NCBI RefSeq assembly: GCF_029867415.1
Contig: NC_081183.1
Span: 196,261,563 to 196,325,562, forward strand
Source of the DNA: Vicia villosa
Taxonomy: Eukaryota; Streptophyta; Magnoliopsida; Fabales; Fabaceae
Length of the DNA: 64,000 nucleotides
Reading direction: 5' to 3'
Both the position numbers and the translations under genes were made by a program. Positions 1 to 10,474 of the stretch are shown one piece after another; position 1 is the stretch's first letter, and each line of letters opens with the position of its first letter. The notes beneath the pieces were generated by a model. The model ran no database searches and was not told the origin of the DNA. It saw only the letters and a program-made list of their open reading frames with translations.

Positions 1-415
1 TTTGATGGACTTAGAGGGGGCGGTCTTCCATTTTTTTTTAGATTTTGGCAAGTACACACAACTATGTCTGTTGTACTAAAATTTATATTGCCACCTGAAC
101 TTCCATCATTATGCTCCAACACCCTTAAATGAGGTGCGTATTTATCAAAATTTTCTCTCCAATTTTCTCCGCTAGAGAATATAACCGTGTTCTTCCATGG
201 GTTACGCAGCCTTTTGGGCTTGTTGATAGCTTCATCTCTCGCAGACAACTTTGAATTCGTAGCAATCAGATATATTAACACAGATTTTCCTCCAAAAAAA
301 AGGGTCAAAGATTCCCCTTTTTTAGTGTTCTCCAAGTGTTGCAGCAAGTAAAATCCTTGAACCTGATAGGGTAAAAGATGTTGCAGTATTTTGGCTGCAA
401 ATTTCAGGAAAAATA
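1..415 (-). pseudogene. SNF2-family ATPase-like fragment, partial at left edge
   Basis: One minus-strand frame is open from about 415 to the window edge. It reads a block like the SNF2 Q-region (LLPYQVQGFYLLQHL), then a glycine-rich GGKS stretch where the Walker A loop is expected, then ENWRENFDKYAPHLRVLEH and TDIVVCTCQNL. The last two resemble SNF2 motifs Ia/Ib (W..EF.K....LRV, then DIVLTTY). The order and spacing are right for the N-terminal half of the helicase core, but the canonical D.MGLGKT loop is not there and no start or intron boundary is visible. It may be an exon piece, a pseudogene, or a chance match. The family call is inference from motif order only. Confidence 0.33.
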
Positions 416-475
416 CAGTTTTCAGTTCTTAAACATAGCATTCATATTGACACATATTATTACATTATTCCAATA

Positions 476-566
476 TATGCTATCAGTTTTGTGAAATCTT
501 TACACAGTTTTCATCTCATATTATGCTATCAGTTGTGTGAAATCTTTACACAGACAGTTTTCATCT
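476..566. repeat. ~46-bp direct duplication
   Basis: Two adjacent copies share the core tatgctatcagttttgtgaa and the following aatctttacacag stretch, starting at about 476 and 522. They lie just upstream of the copia gag-like start at 601, where a 5' LTR or leader would be expected. Confidence 0.6.
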
Positions 567-600
567 TCTTCCTTGCAAACACCTCTCCTTCTTGGCTTCC

Positions 601-1903
601 ATGGCTGAACCAACCCCACAAACCCAGTGCTTGATCAAACAAGCCCAATCTGAGTCCACACCTTCATTGATCAACACAACATTAACACCTCTTCATCAGG
701 TTTGCATCATTTTCTAAATCACACTAATGTAAGTTTTCTGAACCACAGCTGGATTCTTGATACTGGCGCCACATATCACATATGTTCTTCCCTAAACCTA
801 TTTTATTCACATCATCGCATAAATCCTATAACTATCAATTTACCTAATGGTTCTAGCATCATTTCTAATATATGTGGTACTGTTAAATTGAATGATCAAC
901 TCATTCTTCACCATGTGCTATATGTTCCTCATTTTACATGTAACTGAATCTCTTCCTCATAATTATCAGCTAATAACAAATGCAAACTTGTTTTTGATCA
1001 TTGCTCTTGCATTATTCAGGCACTACCTTCTAATGTCAATTGTAACAATCAAACTTCCAATAAATTTAGGATATGGCACCATCGTATGGGCCACCCTTCA
1101 CAAAATGTATTGAAAAGAATAGAGCAAATTGAACCTTATGTACAAGATAACAATGATTCTATTAGTGATTGCTGTTATTTTGCTAAACAAGTCAAATTAC
1201 TTAGCACTATTAAAACTGTTTCTATTTTTGAGCTAATCCACATGGATATATGGGCCCCTTTACACCCTCATCTATCCATGGCTATAATTATTTTCTGACA
1301 GTTGTAGATGATTACTCACGCCACACTTGGATTTTCCTCGTGAAATCCAAAACTGAAACCAGACAACTTGTCATGGAATTCATCACACTGGTTCAGACTC
1401 AATTCAACACAAATGTTAAACAGATTCGCTCCGACAATGGCCAAGAATTTTTCATGAATGATTACTATAAAAGTAAAGGAATCCTACACCAAAGTACCTG
1501 GGTAGAAACACCACAACAAAATGTTGTGGCTGAACACAAACACCCACAAAATGTGTTTCCTTTAACACCTCCTACTACAACTCAAAATCTACAACATTCT
1601 CAAATCCTCGACTACACCCTCCCCTTTCTTGAGACTCCATCTGATCACATCACTCAACCACCTCTATCTCCTACTACACCACCACCCAACACCATTCCTC
1701 CTCAACCTGAAACTTCATCTTCACTTCCATCAAACAACCCCACCACCGACTCACCCAACTCAAATACTGAAACACCAACCCATATTCAACCTACTATCTC
1801 CCGTATTTCAAACAGAACTATTCAACCACCTAAACATCTTAACACAACATTTATTTACAGTTTGAATCAAGAATTGAACGATGAAATTGAACCTAAATTC
1901 TAA
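601..1903 (+). pseudogene. Ty1/copia gag-protease-integrase remnant
   Basis: This is a decayed copia polyprotein broken by frame changes and deletions. A short gag-like start (ATG at 601) runs into a protease block with WILDTGATYHICSS (catalytic D-T-G). A gag-pre-integrase stretch follows, then an integrase core with VVDDYSRHTW and IRSDNGQEF. The expected TPQQNGVAERKH block reads TPQQNVVAEHKH, and then the frame jumps to the proline/threonine-rich linker that normally lies between integrase and RT. RT and RNase H are missing. It appears to be the same copia family as the minus-strand remnants near 3-4.7 kb and 32.4-35.3 kb, judging by the shared integrase start FELIHMDIW. It cannot encode a working product. 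Confidence 0.85.
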
Positions 1904-1995
1904 CAACTATTCAACCACCTAAACATCTTAACATAGCATTTATTTACAGTTTGAATCAAGAATTGAACGATGAAATTGAACCTAAATTCTAACAG
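1818..1995. repeat. 89-bp tandem duplication at the end of the copia linker
   Basis: Two head-to-tail copies (1818-1906 and 1907-1995) differ at only a few bases. The duplicated unit covers the end of the copia linker ORF including its stop codon. Confidence 0.85.
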
Positions 1996-2074
1996 TTTTA
2001 AATCATGATTAGAAAAAGAAAAAAAAAACTTACTAAATTCTTGGTCCATGGCATCAGAAGAAGTTGAATTCATT

Positions 2075-2225
2075 GAAGTGTGTGATGAGGATGAGAGGTG
2101 GAAGAAGATGAGAAAGCTGAGAGGATGAAATTGATGATTCTGAAGAGGTTGAAGAAGATGAGAGAGTTGAGAGAATGATATTGCGGATTCTGAAGAGGTT
2201 GAAGAAGATGACAGAATGAGATGGA
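2075..2225. repeat. GA-rich degenerate tandem repeat
   Basis: Imperfect repeats of a gaagaggttgaagaagatga unit with related gagagttgagaggatga segments. Read on the plus strand the unit is rich in Glu/Asp codons, but no convincing gene spans it. From here to about 2510 I see no gene. Confidence 0.6.
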
Positions 2226-2509
2226 GGGAAAAAAGGTTAGTGAGGGAAAAACAGTTACAAATTTAATAATGAAAAAAAATGTATCCTTATTAATATTAAT
2301 ATTTATTTTTAAATTTTAAAATCACCTATCACCTAGGTTATTAATCATTAATTCTTTAATCACTTAATGTATCCATTTTACAATTAATTTAGCTTATTTC
2401 TGTTGCTTAATATATTTGATAACTTTATATACACTAACCGATGTGGGAGTATAAAGTCTATTGCTTTGGGTTTTGTTTTATGGAGCAGATTTGGCCTAGC
2501 GTAATCTAT

Positions 2510-2871
2510 CTACATCACCTAGACGTTGAACCAATTTGATTAAGAACCATCGAGTTTCAGAGTGTTGGTGACTGAATTGGGGCCTTCACTCGGATGAATG
2601 TAGTAAATTGTGTCAAGATTGAGTTGAGAGTTTGGTGCGAGACGCGGAGGCATGTTAGATCGATGAGAAAGATGATGAAACAGCAAAATCATAAGCAAGA
2701 AAACCAGCTGAACATCAACAATGGCGGTGCAGATGCAGAAAAGTAACAGAAAAAGCAATGAAAGATGAGGAAGAGAAAAACGAAGAAGAAAGGTGAAGAA
2801 CTTTCTATCACAAAATGAAGATTGAATGTGAGAATATGAAGCTTGTTCATTGATTTAGAGCTTGATACCAT
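2510..2871 (-). pseudogene. Ty1/copia primer-binding site plus truncated gag start
   Basis: On the minus strand the sequence begins with tggtatcaagctc (about 2858-2870), close to the initiator-Met tRNA primer-binding site typical of copia elements. About 200 bp further a gag N-terminus reads YYIHPSEGPNSV followed by a leucine/glycine-containing block, as in plant copia gags. It ends abruptly at about 2520. It abuts RNase H of another copia fragment on its upstream side instead of an LTR, so the junction is a rearrangement or a nested truncation. Confidence 0.6.
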
Positions 2872-2879
2872 ATTAAGAA

Positions 2880-4685
2880 ATGAAGATGTTGTAGTTCACA
2901 TGTGGAAGCTACAAGGCTCTATACTCAGCTTTAGGTATGAACCTACGCGTGTCAATGCAACCAGTCCAATCAGCATCAGAGTAACCATGTAACTGTAATG
3001 TTGAGTCTCTAGGAAGAAGAATTCCTCGATCTAGGCATGATTTGAGGTACTTAAGAATTATTCAAGCTGCTTTGAAGTGAGGGGTTGTTGGAGAGTCATA
3101 AACTGACTCAATTGTTGTGTGCAGAATGTGATGTTTGGTCTAAGAGGGAACATTCGTGATAGGGAGTGCTCGAATCTTGGTGTAACTTTATAGTAGGATC
3201 GGATGGTGCTGAGACAGGTTTGGAGTCAAGGAATCATGAATCTTCTAACAAGTCAAGGCAAAATTTTCGTTGGTAGATGAGAATGCCTACTTTGGAATGA
3301 GCTACTTCGATACCTATAAAGTACTTTAACTTTCCCAGGTCTTTGATCTTAAATCTGTTGTCCAAGGTTGTTCTAATCATATGGAGCTCAGTGAGATGGT
3401 TTCCTGTAAGAATCACATCATCAATATAGACCTATAATATTGTGATGGAAGAATTGTTGATTTTCACAAAAAAGGAATGATCTGAAATAGCTTGTTTATA
3501 ATGATGCTCAGTGAGAAATGTTGTAAGCCTTTCGTACCATCTTCTACTAGCTTGCTTAAGTTCTTATAAGGACTTAACAAGCTTACAAACTTGGTTAGGC
3601 TGGCTTGTGTAAACTCCAGGGAGAATGATCGTGCACACGTTCTCTTCAATTTCTCCATACAGAAATGCATTATTTACATCAAGTTCATGTATATGCCATT
3701 GTCTGCATGAAGCCAAGGCAATGGTGGTTCTCGTTGTAGTGATTTTGGCAACTGGTGAGTATGTATCCAAATAATCAAAACCCTCTATCTAATTATATCC
3801 CTTAGCTACTACTGGTGCATTAAATTTGTCAATAAAACCATCAGCATGATATTTAATCTTGTAAACCCATCTGCAACCTATTGGTTTAACACCTGGGGGA
3901 AGTACCATTCTTTTAAAGGGCTCAAAGTTCAAGTTGCATGGCTTGCTTCCAACACTCATGTTTGGATGTCTCAGTATATGTCTTAGGTTTAATATTAGAA
4001 ATTAATGAGAATGCATAATGGGAGTGTGTAGGTGAGAGGTATTCTTGTGAAAGAGAATTAGAAAGAGGATAAAGATTACCTTTAGAAGATTGATCTAATG
4101 TAGTAAGAGAATTGCACATATAATCCCGCAGATAAGAGGGATGATGTCTCATCCTTGAAGAGGTTCTAAGTGGTGGTTCATGAGCATCATTTTATGGTGT
4201 TCTAAGTGGTTGTTCAGGGGCATTAGTTTCTGGTGTGTTTGTGCATGGGAGCTGGTCTGGGGATGAAGGTGTAAGGTTTATAGAAAGGTCATTAAGTTGT
4301 TTTATAGTAGGCTAGTCAGTGAGATTTTGAGGTGATGTGGGATGGTAAGTTGAGTTTTTATCTGATTTAGATGAGAAATAGGACCAAGAAGTGTTTAATG
4401 TTTGGTTTGTAGGTTGATAAGGTAAGATATGTTTATGAAAGATAACATTTCGGGATACACAAATTTCATTGGTATGAAAATCAAGTAATGTGTATCCTTT
4501 CATACCAGACTTATAACCAAGGAATATATATTTTCTTTCTCTAGGATCTAGCTTTGTTCTATTAGCTTGGAGTGTAGAGGCATAGCATAGAGATCCAAAT
4601 ACTTCGAAGGTTTCAAGGTCAAGTATTTTGTAGTGAAGGATTTGACAAGGTGACTTGTTACGAAGAATAAGTGTTGGGGAGACGT
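2880..4685 (-). pseudogene. Ty1/copia integrase-end, RT and RNase H remnant
   Basis: Reading the minus strand from 4685 downward, the order is: the post-integrase block (IFLGYKSGMKGYTLLDF), a linker, an RT start (YSPVAKITTTRTTIALA, then a W.IHELDVNNAFLYGE block), and the RT palm end with ILTGN and IKDLGKLKYFIGIEVA. RNase H follows with GYSDADWTGCIDTRR running into AEYRAL, with an internal deletion between those two. Several stops and frame changes interrupt it. Order and motifs are those of copia pol; integrase upstream of 4685 is absent. Confidence 0.85.
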
Positions 4686-4689
4686 TGAA

Positions 4690-5085
4690 TCTCAGTCCTA
4701 CATATCCTTTGGTGCGATAAGGAACTCAAATCCACGTAGTTATAGGTAGCAAATCTTTGTTGGTTGATCGATTTTAGCGAAAAGTGTTTAAGTCACATTC
4801 GAGCTAAAAACATTGTTTATTACCCAAACATGAAGTGAAGGTTTGTTTTGCATTGCATCAGAATAGTATTATGAATTTTCAAAACAAAAAGTGGGAAGTT
4901 GAAACTAATTTTAACATAAATAATTTTCAAATTTTAAAAAATAACAGGTTAAAACTGAATGCATAAAAAATTTGTAAGAACTAAAATATATTATTTTTTA
5001 ATAAAAACTAAAAATATAGTTTAAAATATTTGTAAAAATCAAAAATATATTTAACTCTTTCAACAATACGAAATATGGACAAAGA
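4690..5085. other. AT-rich stretch, no gene seen
   Basis: Low-complexity AT-rich DNA with many stops in all frames. I see no coding block, RNA gene or clear repeat terminus. Confidence 0.5.
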
Positions 5086-5089
5086 GACC

Positions 5090-5412
5090 AAAATACAATT
5101 AAAGAGTAAGAATAATATCCAACTAAAGAGTAATGCAATGTACAATAGTAAAACCAAAATAAGATAGTTTTATTTTTAAAAAGAATCTTTAAGAATCTAT
5201 AAATAAAGAAATTGTATTCAATTCAAGATTTCAAGATGTAATATTAATAATATCAAAATTGAATGAGACTACAAAGAGTTATTACATAAGGTAGCCAGTT
5301 TTTTCACATGTTGTATGATATTAACCAATTTAACCCAAATTTATTTTACCTTGAGCCAACAATACAAATCCATGATATAGTACACTCCTAATTCATGCTT
5401 GGACTCCATTAC
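5090..5412. repeat. Segment duplicated elsewhere in the window
   Basis: The left part (about 5090-5250) is recognisably repeated at 8905-9145, with shared stretches such as actaaagagtaatgcaatgt and attcaattcaa...gatgtaat. The right part (about 5277-5412) is repeated upstream of the thaumatin-like gene at 26197-26812, sharing caccttgagccaacaa and tagtacactcctaattcatg. In the latter copy two MITE-like insertions are present that this copy lacks. Confidence 0.7.
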
Positions 5413-5899
5413 ACTCACAAATAGGAGGAGCTTGTTGCAATGTTGGAAATGGAAAAAAAAACTTAGAAGGAAGCAAGTGTTTAAGAGGTTCTTCGAGAGT
5501 TTTGTTTAAGATTAGTTTGTATTCAAACATTCCTATATAACTTGTTATGTTCCTTGGATTTCTTTTTACCACGACGTTTTTGTAATAGTTGTCAAAGACT
5601 ACAATTAGTTTCAAATTTTACGTGAACGAATTTAAAAAATAAGTATAAGGACTATAATTAGAGTTCTTGGCATAATGGTATATAAGTCTTGACCTTTAAA
5701 TGGAGGAGGAAGTTTGTTCGTCTGGAAGGTGGGTATATTAGGTAGTCACACTTGAGCTATTGAGAGTGTTGATTCTTTCATTAGAAGAGGGTTGTTGGCA
5801 TTAATGTCATGATAATTTTGGGGTGTACTCTATCATGCCGACATGTCTTGCTTTACTAGGCCCATCTAGGGTGGGAGGGTTTTTTTTACTTCTAGTGTG

Positions 5900-6125
5900 G
5901 AAAAGATGGGCACTTTAATATTATGGTGTTTTCTTGGCATTTACTTCAGGATACGGTTACCTAGAGTGATTCTTTTTAAGCACAAAAGTTTAATGGATCC
6001 AATTGGGATTTCTTGTGTGTTTTGTCGGGGTCTTCTATAGTCCATATATCATCTTTTTATCTCATGTTATGTTGTTTCAACCGTTTAGTAAAAGATTTTT
6101 AGGTGATTATTATGGTTTTTGATGT
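5900..6125 (+). pseudogene. Decayed L1 LINE zf-RVT-like fragment
   Basis: A plus-strand frame reads W-x-F...RLPRVILFKHKSLMDPIGISCVFC, in two blocks, followed by a histidine-containing stretch (HISSFYLMLCC). This resembles the zinc-binding domain found after the reverse transcriptase in plant L1 elements (RLPT..NL.RR.V....CVLC...E...HLF..C). The second cysteine/histidine half is poorly kept. Too short to be sure. Confidence 0.4.
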
Positions 6126-6239
6126 TACCAAACGAGTTAAGCCATGTATTTTAGGTTTTGAGAACTCTCTGGAGTCGGAGTCAGGGCTATAGTTGGATTT
6201 GCCATGATTTGATATTAGGTTGTTGAAATCATTTATAAA

Positions 6240-7150
6240 TTATGTCTACATGCCCAAAACTATCATAAGTAATTTATTCTCTCTACATATTGAAATCACC
6301 TAGATTTATTTTTCACTATCTTCTCTACTATTGGTGTTACCTCAATACTCTTTCTAATATTTTCATTTCTAATCCTATCTTGTTTAGTCTTACCACACAT
6401 CTAATGCAGCATCTTCATGTTTGTTACACTTATTTTATTTTCATATTGACTCTTAACCACCAAACAATTTGTCTCATAACATCACGGATCTTACCGCGGT
6501 CCGATAAAATTTTCTCTTTAGCTCGAGCAGTACATTTGCGTCAAATAAAACCCCTAAACACTTCTTCATTTTAGTCACCCAGCTTGAATATGATGTTTAC
6601 ACCTCCTTCTATTTCTCCATCATTTTGTATTACAAACTCAAAATATTTAAATCGTGTGACTTGAGGGATGATATGGTCTTCAACTTTCAGTTTTAGATTA
6701 AAAACGTTTCTTCTTTTGTTGAACTTACTTTCCATATACTTTGTCTTACTCCTTATGCGAAAATCATATGTTTCTAAAATTTATCTGAGTCTCATGTATT
6801 ACTTCACCTTTAAATTTTTCAAGTAGGACTATATCATCTGCAAAAAAACATTCATTTTGGTGTTAGCTCTTGGATGTGCTCCTGAGTACATCCAAAATTA
6901 AAGTAAAACAATTAGGCTTAGATTTGCACCTTAATGCAAACTTATTATAAATGAGAAATCATTTGTGTCTCCACTCATACGCCTTCTATAAATCTATAAA
7001 AGTCAAATGTATAAAAGTTAAATGTACGCTTGGTTCAAATCTATAAAAGTTAAACGTAATCATTTGTCTCTCCACTCATACGCCTTCTTCAAATCTATCT
7101 ATAAAAATTAAATGTAAATCTTTTTGTTCCATCCAATATTATTAAATCAC
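6240..7150 (-). pseudogene. Decayed RTE-type LINE reverse transcriptase
   Basis: The minus strand, with frame breaks, gives blocks in the order of an RTE-clade RT: DLKKAYEW (about 7090, near-duplicate at about 6990), FADDIVLLEKFKGE (about 6840), KFNKRRNVFNLKLKVEDHII, PQVTRFKYFEFVIQNDGEIE, and then RIRNENI.....VTPIVEKIVKN near the end. These match the conserved RTE blocks YADDIVL, CKFN...V...VKV.......F.YLGS.IQ..GEI and the terminal R..H...I....V.PI..K......W.GHV. Decay is heavy. A region of about 40-50 bp is duplicated at 6960-7000 and 7060-7110. Confidence 0.7.
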
Positions 7151-7234
7151 ATATCTTAGTGTCAAGCTATTATAATGATTTATACTATCATAAGAAAATT
7201 AACATTAATTAATAATTAAATTACAAAATTTAAA

Positions 7235-7292
7235 CTTGTTTAGCCCTGAAGTGTTAGGCTATTGGGAATACCTGAAGTGTTAGGCTATTAGG
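7235..7292. repeat. 27-bp direct duplication
   Basis: The segment cctgaagtgttaggctatt occurs twice in tandem, followed by similar ggga bases. It lies in non-coding DNA between the RTE remnant and the MITE. Confidence 0.6.
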
Positions 7293-7467
7293 GATCAGAT
7301 TGGTTGCATTAGAGTGCCCATTTGTCGTAACCAAGCTTGGGGCGAACGCCCAACTCACATATTAAATGCAAGACTCGACCACTCCTCATTTTCCATTACT
7401 GGCCGAAGGATCATGGTTTAAATACTTCTTAATCTTCAATTCTTATAGCACCCAATTATTCCTAGAT

Positions 7468-7657
7468 GAGAAATGCTAGCAACACTCTCTTTTGAACACT
7501 CTGTCAAACATTCTCTCTCTTATTAGTTGAAATATGTGTGGGTCCTACTACTTTATGTGGGACCTATTTTCAAAGTGAGGGGCCCACACATATATCAACC
7601 AATAAGAAAGTGAGTGCTTAAGAGAGTGTTCAAAAGAAAGTGTTGCTAGCACTCCTC
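7468..7657. mobile_element. Mutator-like MITE with 9-bp target duplication
   Basis: Inverted ends read gagaaatgctagcaacactc on the left and, reverse-complemented, gaggagtgctagcaacactt on the right; the match continues through cttttgaacactct. The element is flanked by identical 9-bp ttcctagat (7459-7467 and 7658-7666). A 9-bp duplication is the Mutator superfamily signature. At 190 bp it carries no coding sequence. Confidence 0.85.
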
Positions 7658-7669
7658 TTCCTAGATTAC

Positions 7670-8900
7670 CAAATCATTTGATGTGGGACTGTAACATAAC
7701 CTGAAGCATATTGTCTTCAAATTTTTCCAATACTTTGGCCATGAACCAGATTTGGCCTAATGTAAATTATCTACTTCACCTAATATTCTAAATGCAAAGT
7801 GCTGAATTAAATTAACCTTCAGTGCATCTCCTATAACAGGGTCAATGAATTTTCTTCTTATGCTCGGTTCTCTAACTGAATTGTTAGGCAATAGACACTG
7901 ACATTTGACAAAGAACTTGGATATCTTTTTGTCGAACTGTTTTGGTGTGATATTTTCCACTATGTTTAAACGGGAAAAAAGGGTAACGACCAATATCTTT
8001 GACTCTTTTTTAAGTTGCTGCAAACAATATTAGGAAGAACTATTCAAACCAGAAAGTGGGAAATTGAAGCTAACTTGAACAGTAGACTCAGGTACTCAAC
8101 TGCCAGAACAAAAACATTAAACAATTGTGAAAATTTTGTCAAAAGTTAGTGTTTACAAGTCTAACACTAAACATAAAATAATGGATGATATGATATACTA
8201 TAGAGCATATCTATATATTGGTTTGAAACGAGTCAAAGTCGAAAAAGTTGTCAAATAAGACTCACTTTTTATCATCCATTTTGCATCTCTGCCGGAAAGG
8301 TTGCACAGTTGCTGGCAACTACAAGTAGCTGCTTGGATTCGGAGAAGCTTCCTATAACAAGATTCAATTGAAATTCAAGTACACACTTTTGTTTCCGTAC
8401 ACTTTTAGTCAATTTAAGTATACTTGTGGATAAACATTTGGATAAAAAGTGTGTTAATTCACATAACTGTTGAAATTGATGCATATTTATAAAATATTTT
8501 AGTCAAAATAAATGGTACTAATGTATAAGAGACAACTAAATAATCTAAAGTTGCTGCATATTTCTATATTGTTTCATTAATATTAAGATTAACTAAAGAA
8601 TTTTACATGTCCTAATTTGAGAAACTGCAAGTTTACTTCAAAGTCCCGCACTAGTTGCTAGTTGCTGCTACTGGCAGATTCTATTCGAATTCAAGAAGTT
8701 CAAATAGTCTAACAATCCAACAACTCTGAGGACTTAAACACATGAGGAGAGTTCAATCAAAAAGACTAGCCCATATGGTGGAAGAACCTCACAACTTAAA
8801 TATCACATTGAATACTTTTATTTATTTAATGTGAGACTTCTATCAATGTCACACCCTTTAAGAATACAAATGCAACTACTAAGAACAAAAACGTGTCCAT
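7670..8900. other. No supported gene
   Basis: Short open frames are present (for example 88 codons at 7757-8023, minus) but I recognise no family and codon use gives no support. The stretch cagatttggcctaatgtaaa near 7748 resembles one near 2486 (cagatttggcctagcgtaat), so at least part of it is repeat-derived. Confidence 0.5.
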
Positions 8901-8904
8901 GTCA

Positions 8905-9145
8905 AATGTCTTCAACAATAAGGACATGCAGACCCTAATGCAACTAAAGAGTAAGAAGAAATGTTTTTAAGTAGTCTTCAACAAAACTGACAACAAGATT
9001 AACGTCCCACTAAAGAGCAATGCATTGTTTACGAGTAAAACAAAAATATGATAACTATACTTTTAAAATGAATTTTAAGCATCTATGAATAAACAAAGAC
9101 GGTTCTATTCAATTCAAATGATGTAATGTCAACAATGTTAAAAAA
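8905..9145. repeat. Diverged copy of the 5090-5250 segment
   Basis: It shares actaaagagtaag, actaaagagcaatgcattgt and the region around ctatgaataaacaaa...attcaattcaaatgatgtaa with the copy at 5090-5250, in the same orientation. Confidence 0.6.
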
Positions 9146-9271
9146 CTTTAACATATTATAATTTTATTTCTAGAACATATAAATTATTGTTGCATCTTGT
9201 TGGTATATTTTAAAGATATATTTTTAATTTATTTGCAGTTTAAAACATAATTATTTATCTAAATAAATTTT

Positions 9272-9443
9272 GGGTCTTGCTAACCAGTGCCTTCAGGGCA
9301 ATGGTTAAGCATTCTAAAAAAAATAAAAATTTTAAAAAATTTAATATTTCAATTTTCAATGCATTAAATATGTAGATTATCGGGATAAAATTACTATTTT
9401 AAAATCTTAAACATTGCCCTGAGGGCACTCGTTAGCATTTCCC
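9272..9443. mobile_element. Second Mutator-like MITE, 172 bp
   Basis: Left end gggtcttgctaaccagtgcc; right end reverse-complemented gggaaatgctaacgagtgcc; both continue into ytcagggcaatg. The flanks are identical 9-bp ataaatttt (9263-9271 and 9444-9452). The interior is AT-rich and non-coding. Confidence 0.85.
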
Positions 9444-9453
9444 ATAAATTTTA

Positions 9454-9601
9454 GGGTTAATACATATTTTGCCCCCTGTCATATAGGCGACATTTGAAAA
9501 ATCCCCCTGCAAAAAAAAAAAGTTGCAAGAATTCCCCTAACATTTGAAGATTCTCTCATTTTAAACCTTCGTCACAACCAGTCAGCAAAAAAGCTGACAT
9601 G
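9454..9601 (+). repeat. Left terminal inverted repeat of the 6.4-kb element
   Basis: It pairs with 15709-15856, including the internal blocks tcctctcattttaaac-like stretch, cttcgtcacaaccagtcagc and aaaaaagctgacatg. Differences are a handful of substitutions and A-run length changes. Confidence 0.9.
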
Positions 9602-9634
9602 ACATTATTTTTGATTAATATAACAAAACATGTT

Positions 9635-9715
9635 AAAAATTTGTTGGAGGTGGGAATTAAACCCACACCCTTCCACTTAATATGTGCAGCGCCTGACCAC
9701 TAGGCCAGATATTTC
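9635..9715 (-). ncRNA. tRNA-like Pol III module in left end
   Basis: On the minus strand an A-box-like ctggcctagtggtc (9695-9708) is followed by a B-box-like gggtttaattccc (9652-9664) and a TTTTT run (9635-9639). The T arm folds perfectly (GTGGG/CCCAC around a 7-nt loop). An anticodon-like arm (loop atattaa) pairs 4 of 5, and the D arm GCC/GGC is possible. The acceptor stem does not pair, so this is not a functional tRNA. It would be transcribed outward toward the element end. Confidence 0.55.
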
Positions 9716-9799
9716 AAGTTGTAATATGTTTGCTTTGAATTGTTCATATAGTATGAAATAAATATTTGCATTTAATTACTAATTATATACCACTATATT

Positions 9800-9907
9800 A
9801 ATCAAAATATATATATATATATATATATAGTAATACGTTATATATATATATATAATATATATACTATACTTACGTTATATATATATATATATATATAATA
9901 ATATATA
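9800..9907. repeat. Interrupted (TA)n microsatellite
   Basis: Three TA runs are separated by short gtaatacgt- and ctatacttacgt-like spacers, inside the AT-rich left arm of the 6.4-kb element. Confidence 0.9.
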
Positions 9908-10474
9908 TACCGTTAAATATTTACGTTTTATTTTAAAATAATTATGTTAAATATCATTTATATTTTAAAAATATTAATATTTAAATTATTATTTAAAACT
10001 AATGTACATAAAAAATAATATATTAGTTAATAGTTAATATTTAAATTAATAATTATTAGTTAATAGTTAACATTATTAATTAATATTTAGTTAAATTACA
10101 AAACCAATATTGTAGCTATTTAAATAAATTAAAAATAAACTAAACTAATTATATTAATACATATTAATTAATTTAAAACTAGTTTAATTAATATAGTTAA
10201 ATTAAAAATAGTAAAACCTATTTAAATTAAAACAAATTAATTTAGTTTATAATGATAATAGTAAAATAATATTAAAATAATATTATTTTAAACAATTTAT
10301 ATTAATATTTATATTTAATTTAACTTACTATTAACTTTATTAATTAATATTGTTTAACGTTATTAATTTACTAATTTAATTTAATTTACTATTTTTGAAA
10401 TAAAAGATTATATATATTTATTTCAAAATGACAATTACAAAACACGAGATCAAAAAAACCCGCTAAAGCTACTA

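Noticed and set aside
5393..5614. 73-codon minus-strand open frame overlapping the duplicated segment
   Set aside because: Ends in a cysteine-containing PPICEC stretch that looked like a small secreted peptide, but there is no signal peptide and the frame is not kept in the copy at 26.8 kb.
7757..8023. 88-codon minus-strand open frame
   Set aside because: No family recognised, AT-rich composition and a partial match to repeat-like sequence near 2486; not enough to call a gene.
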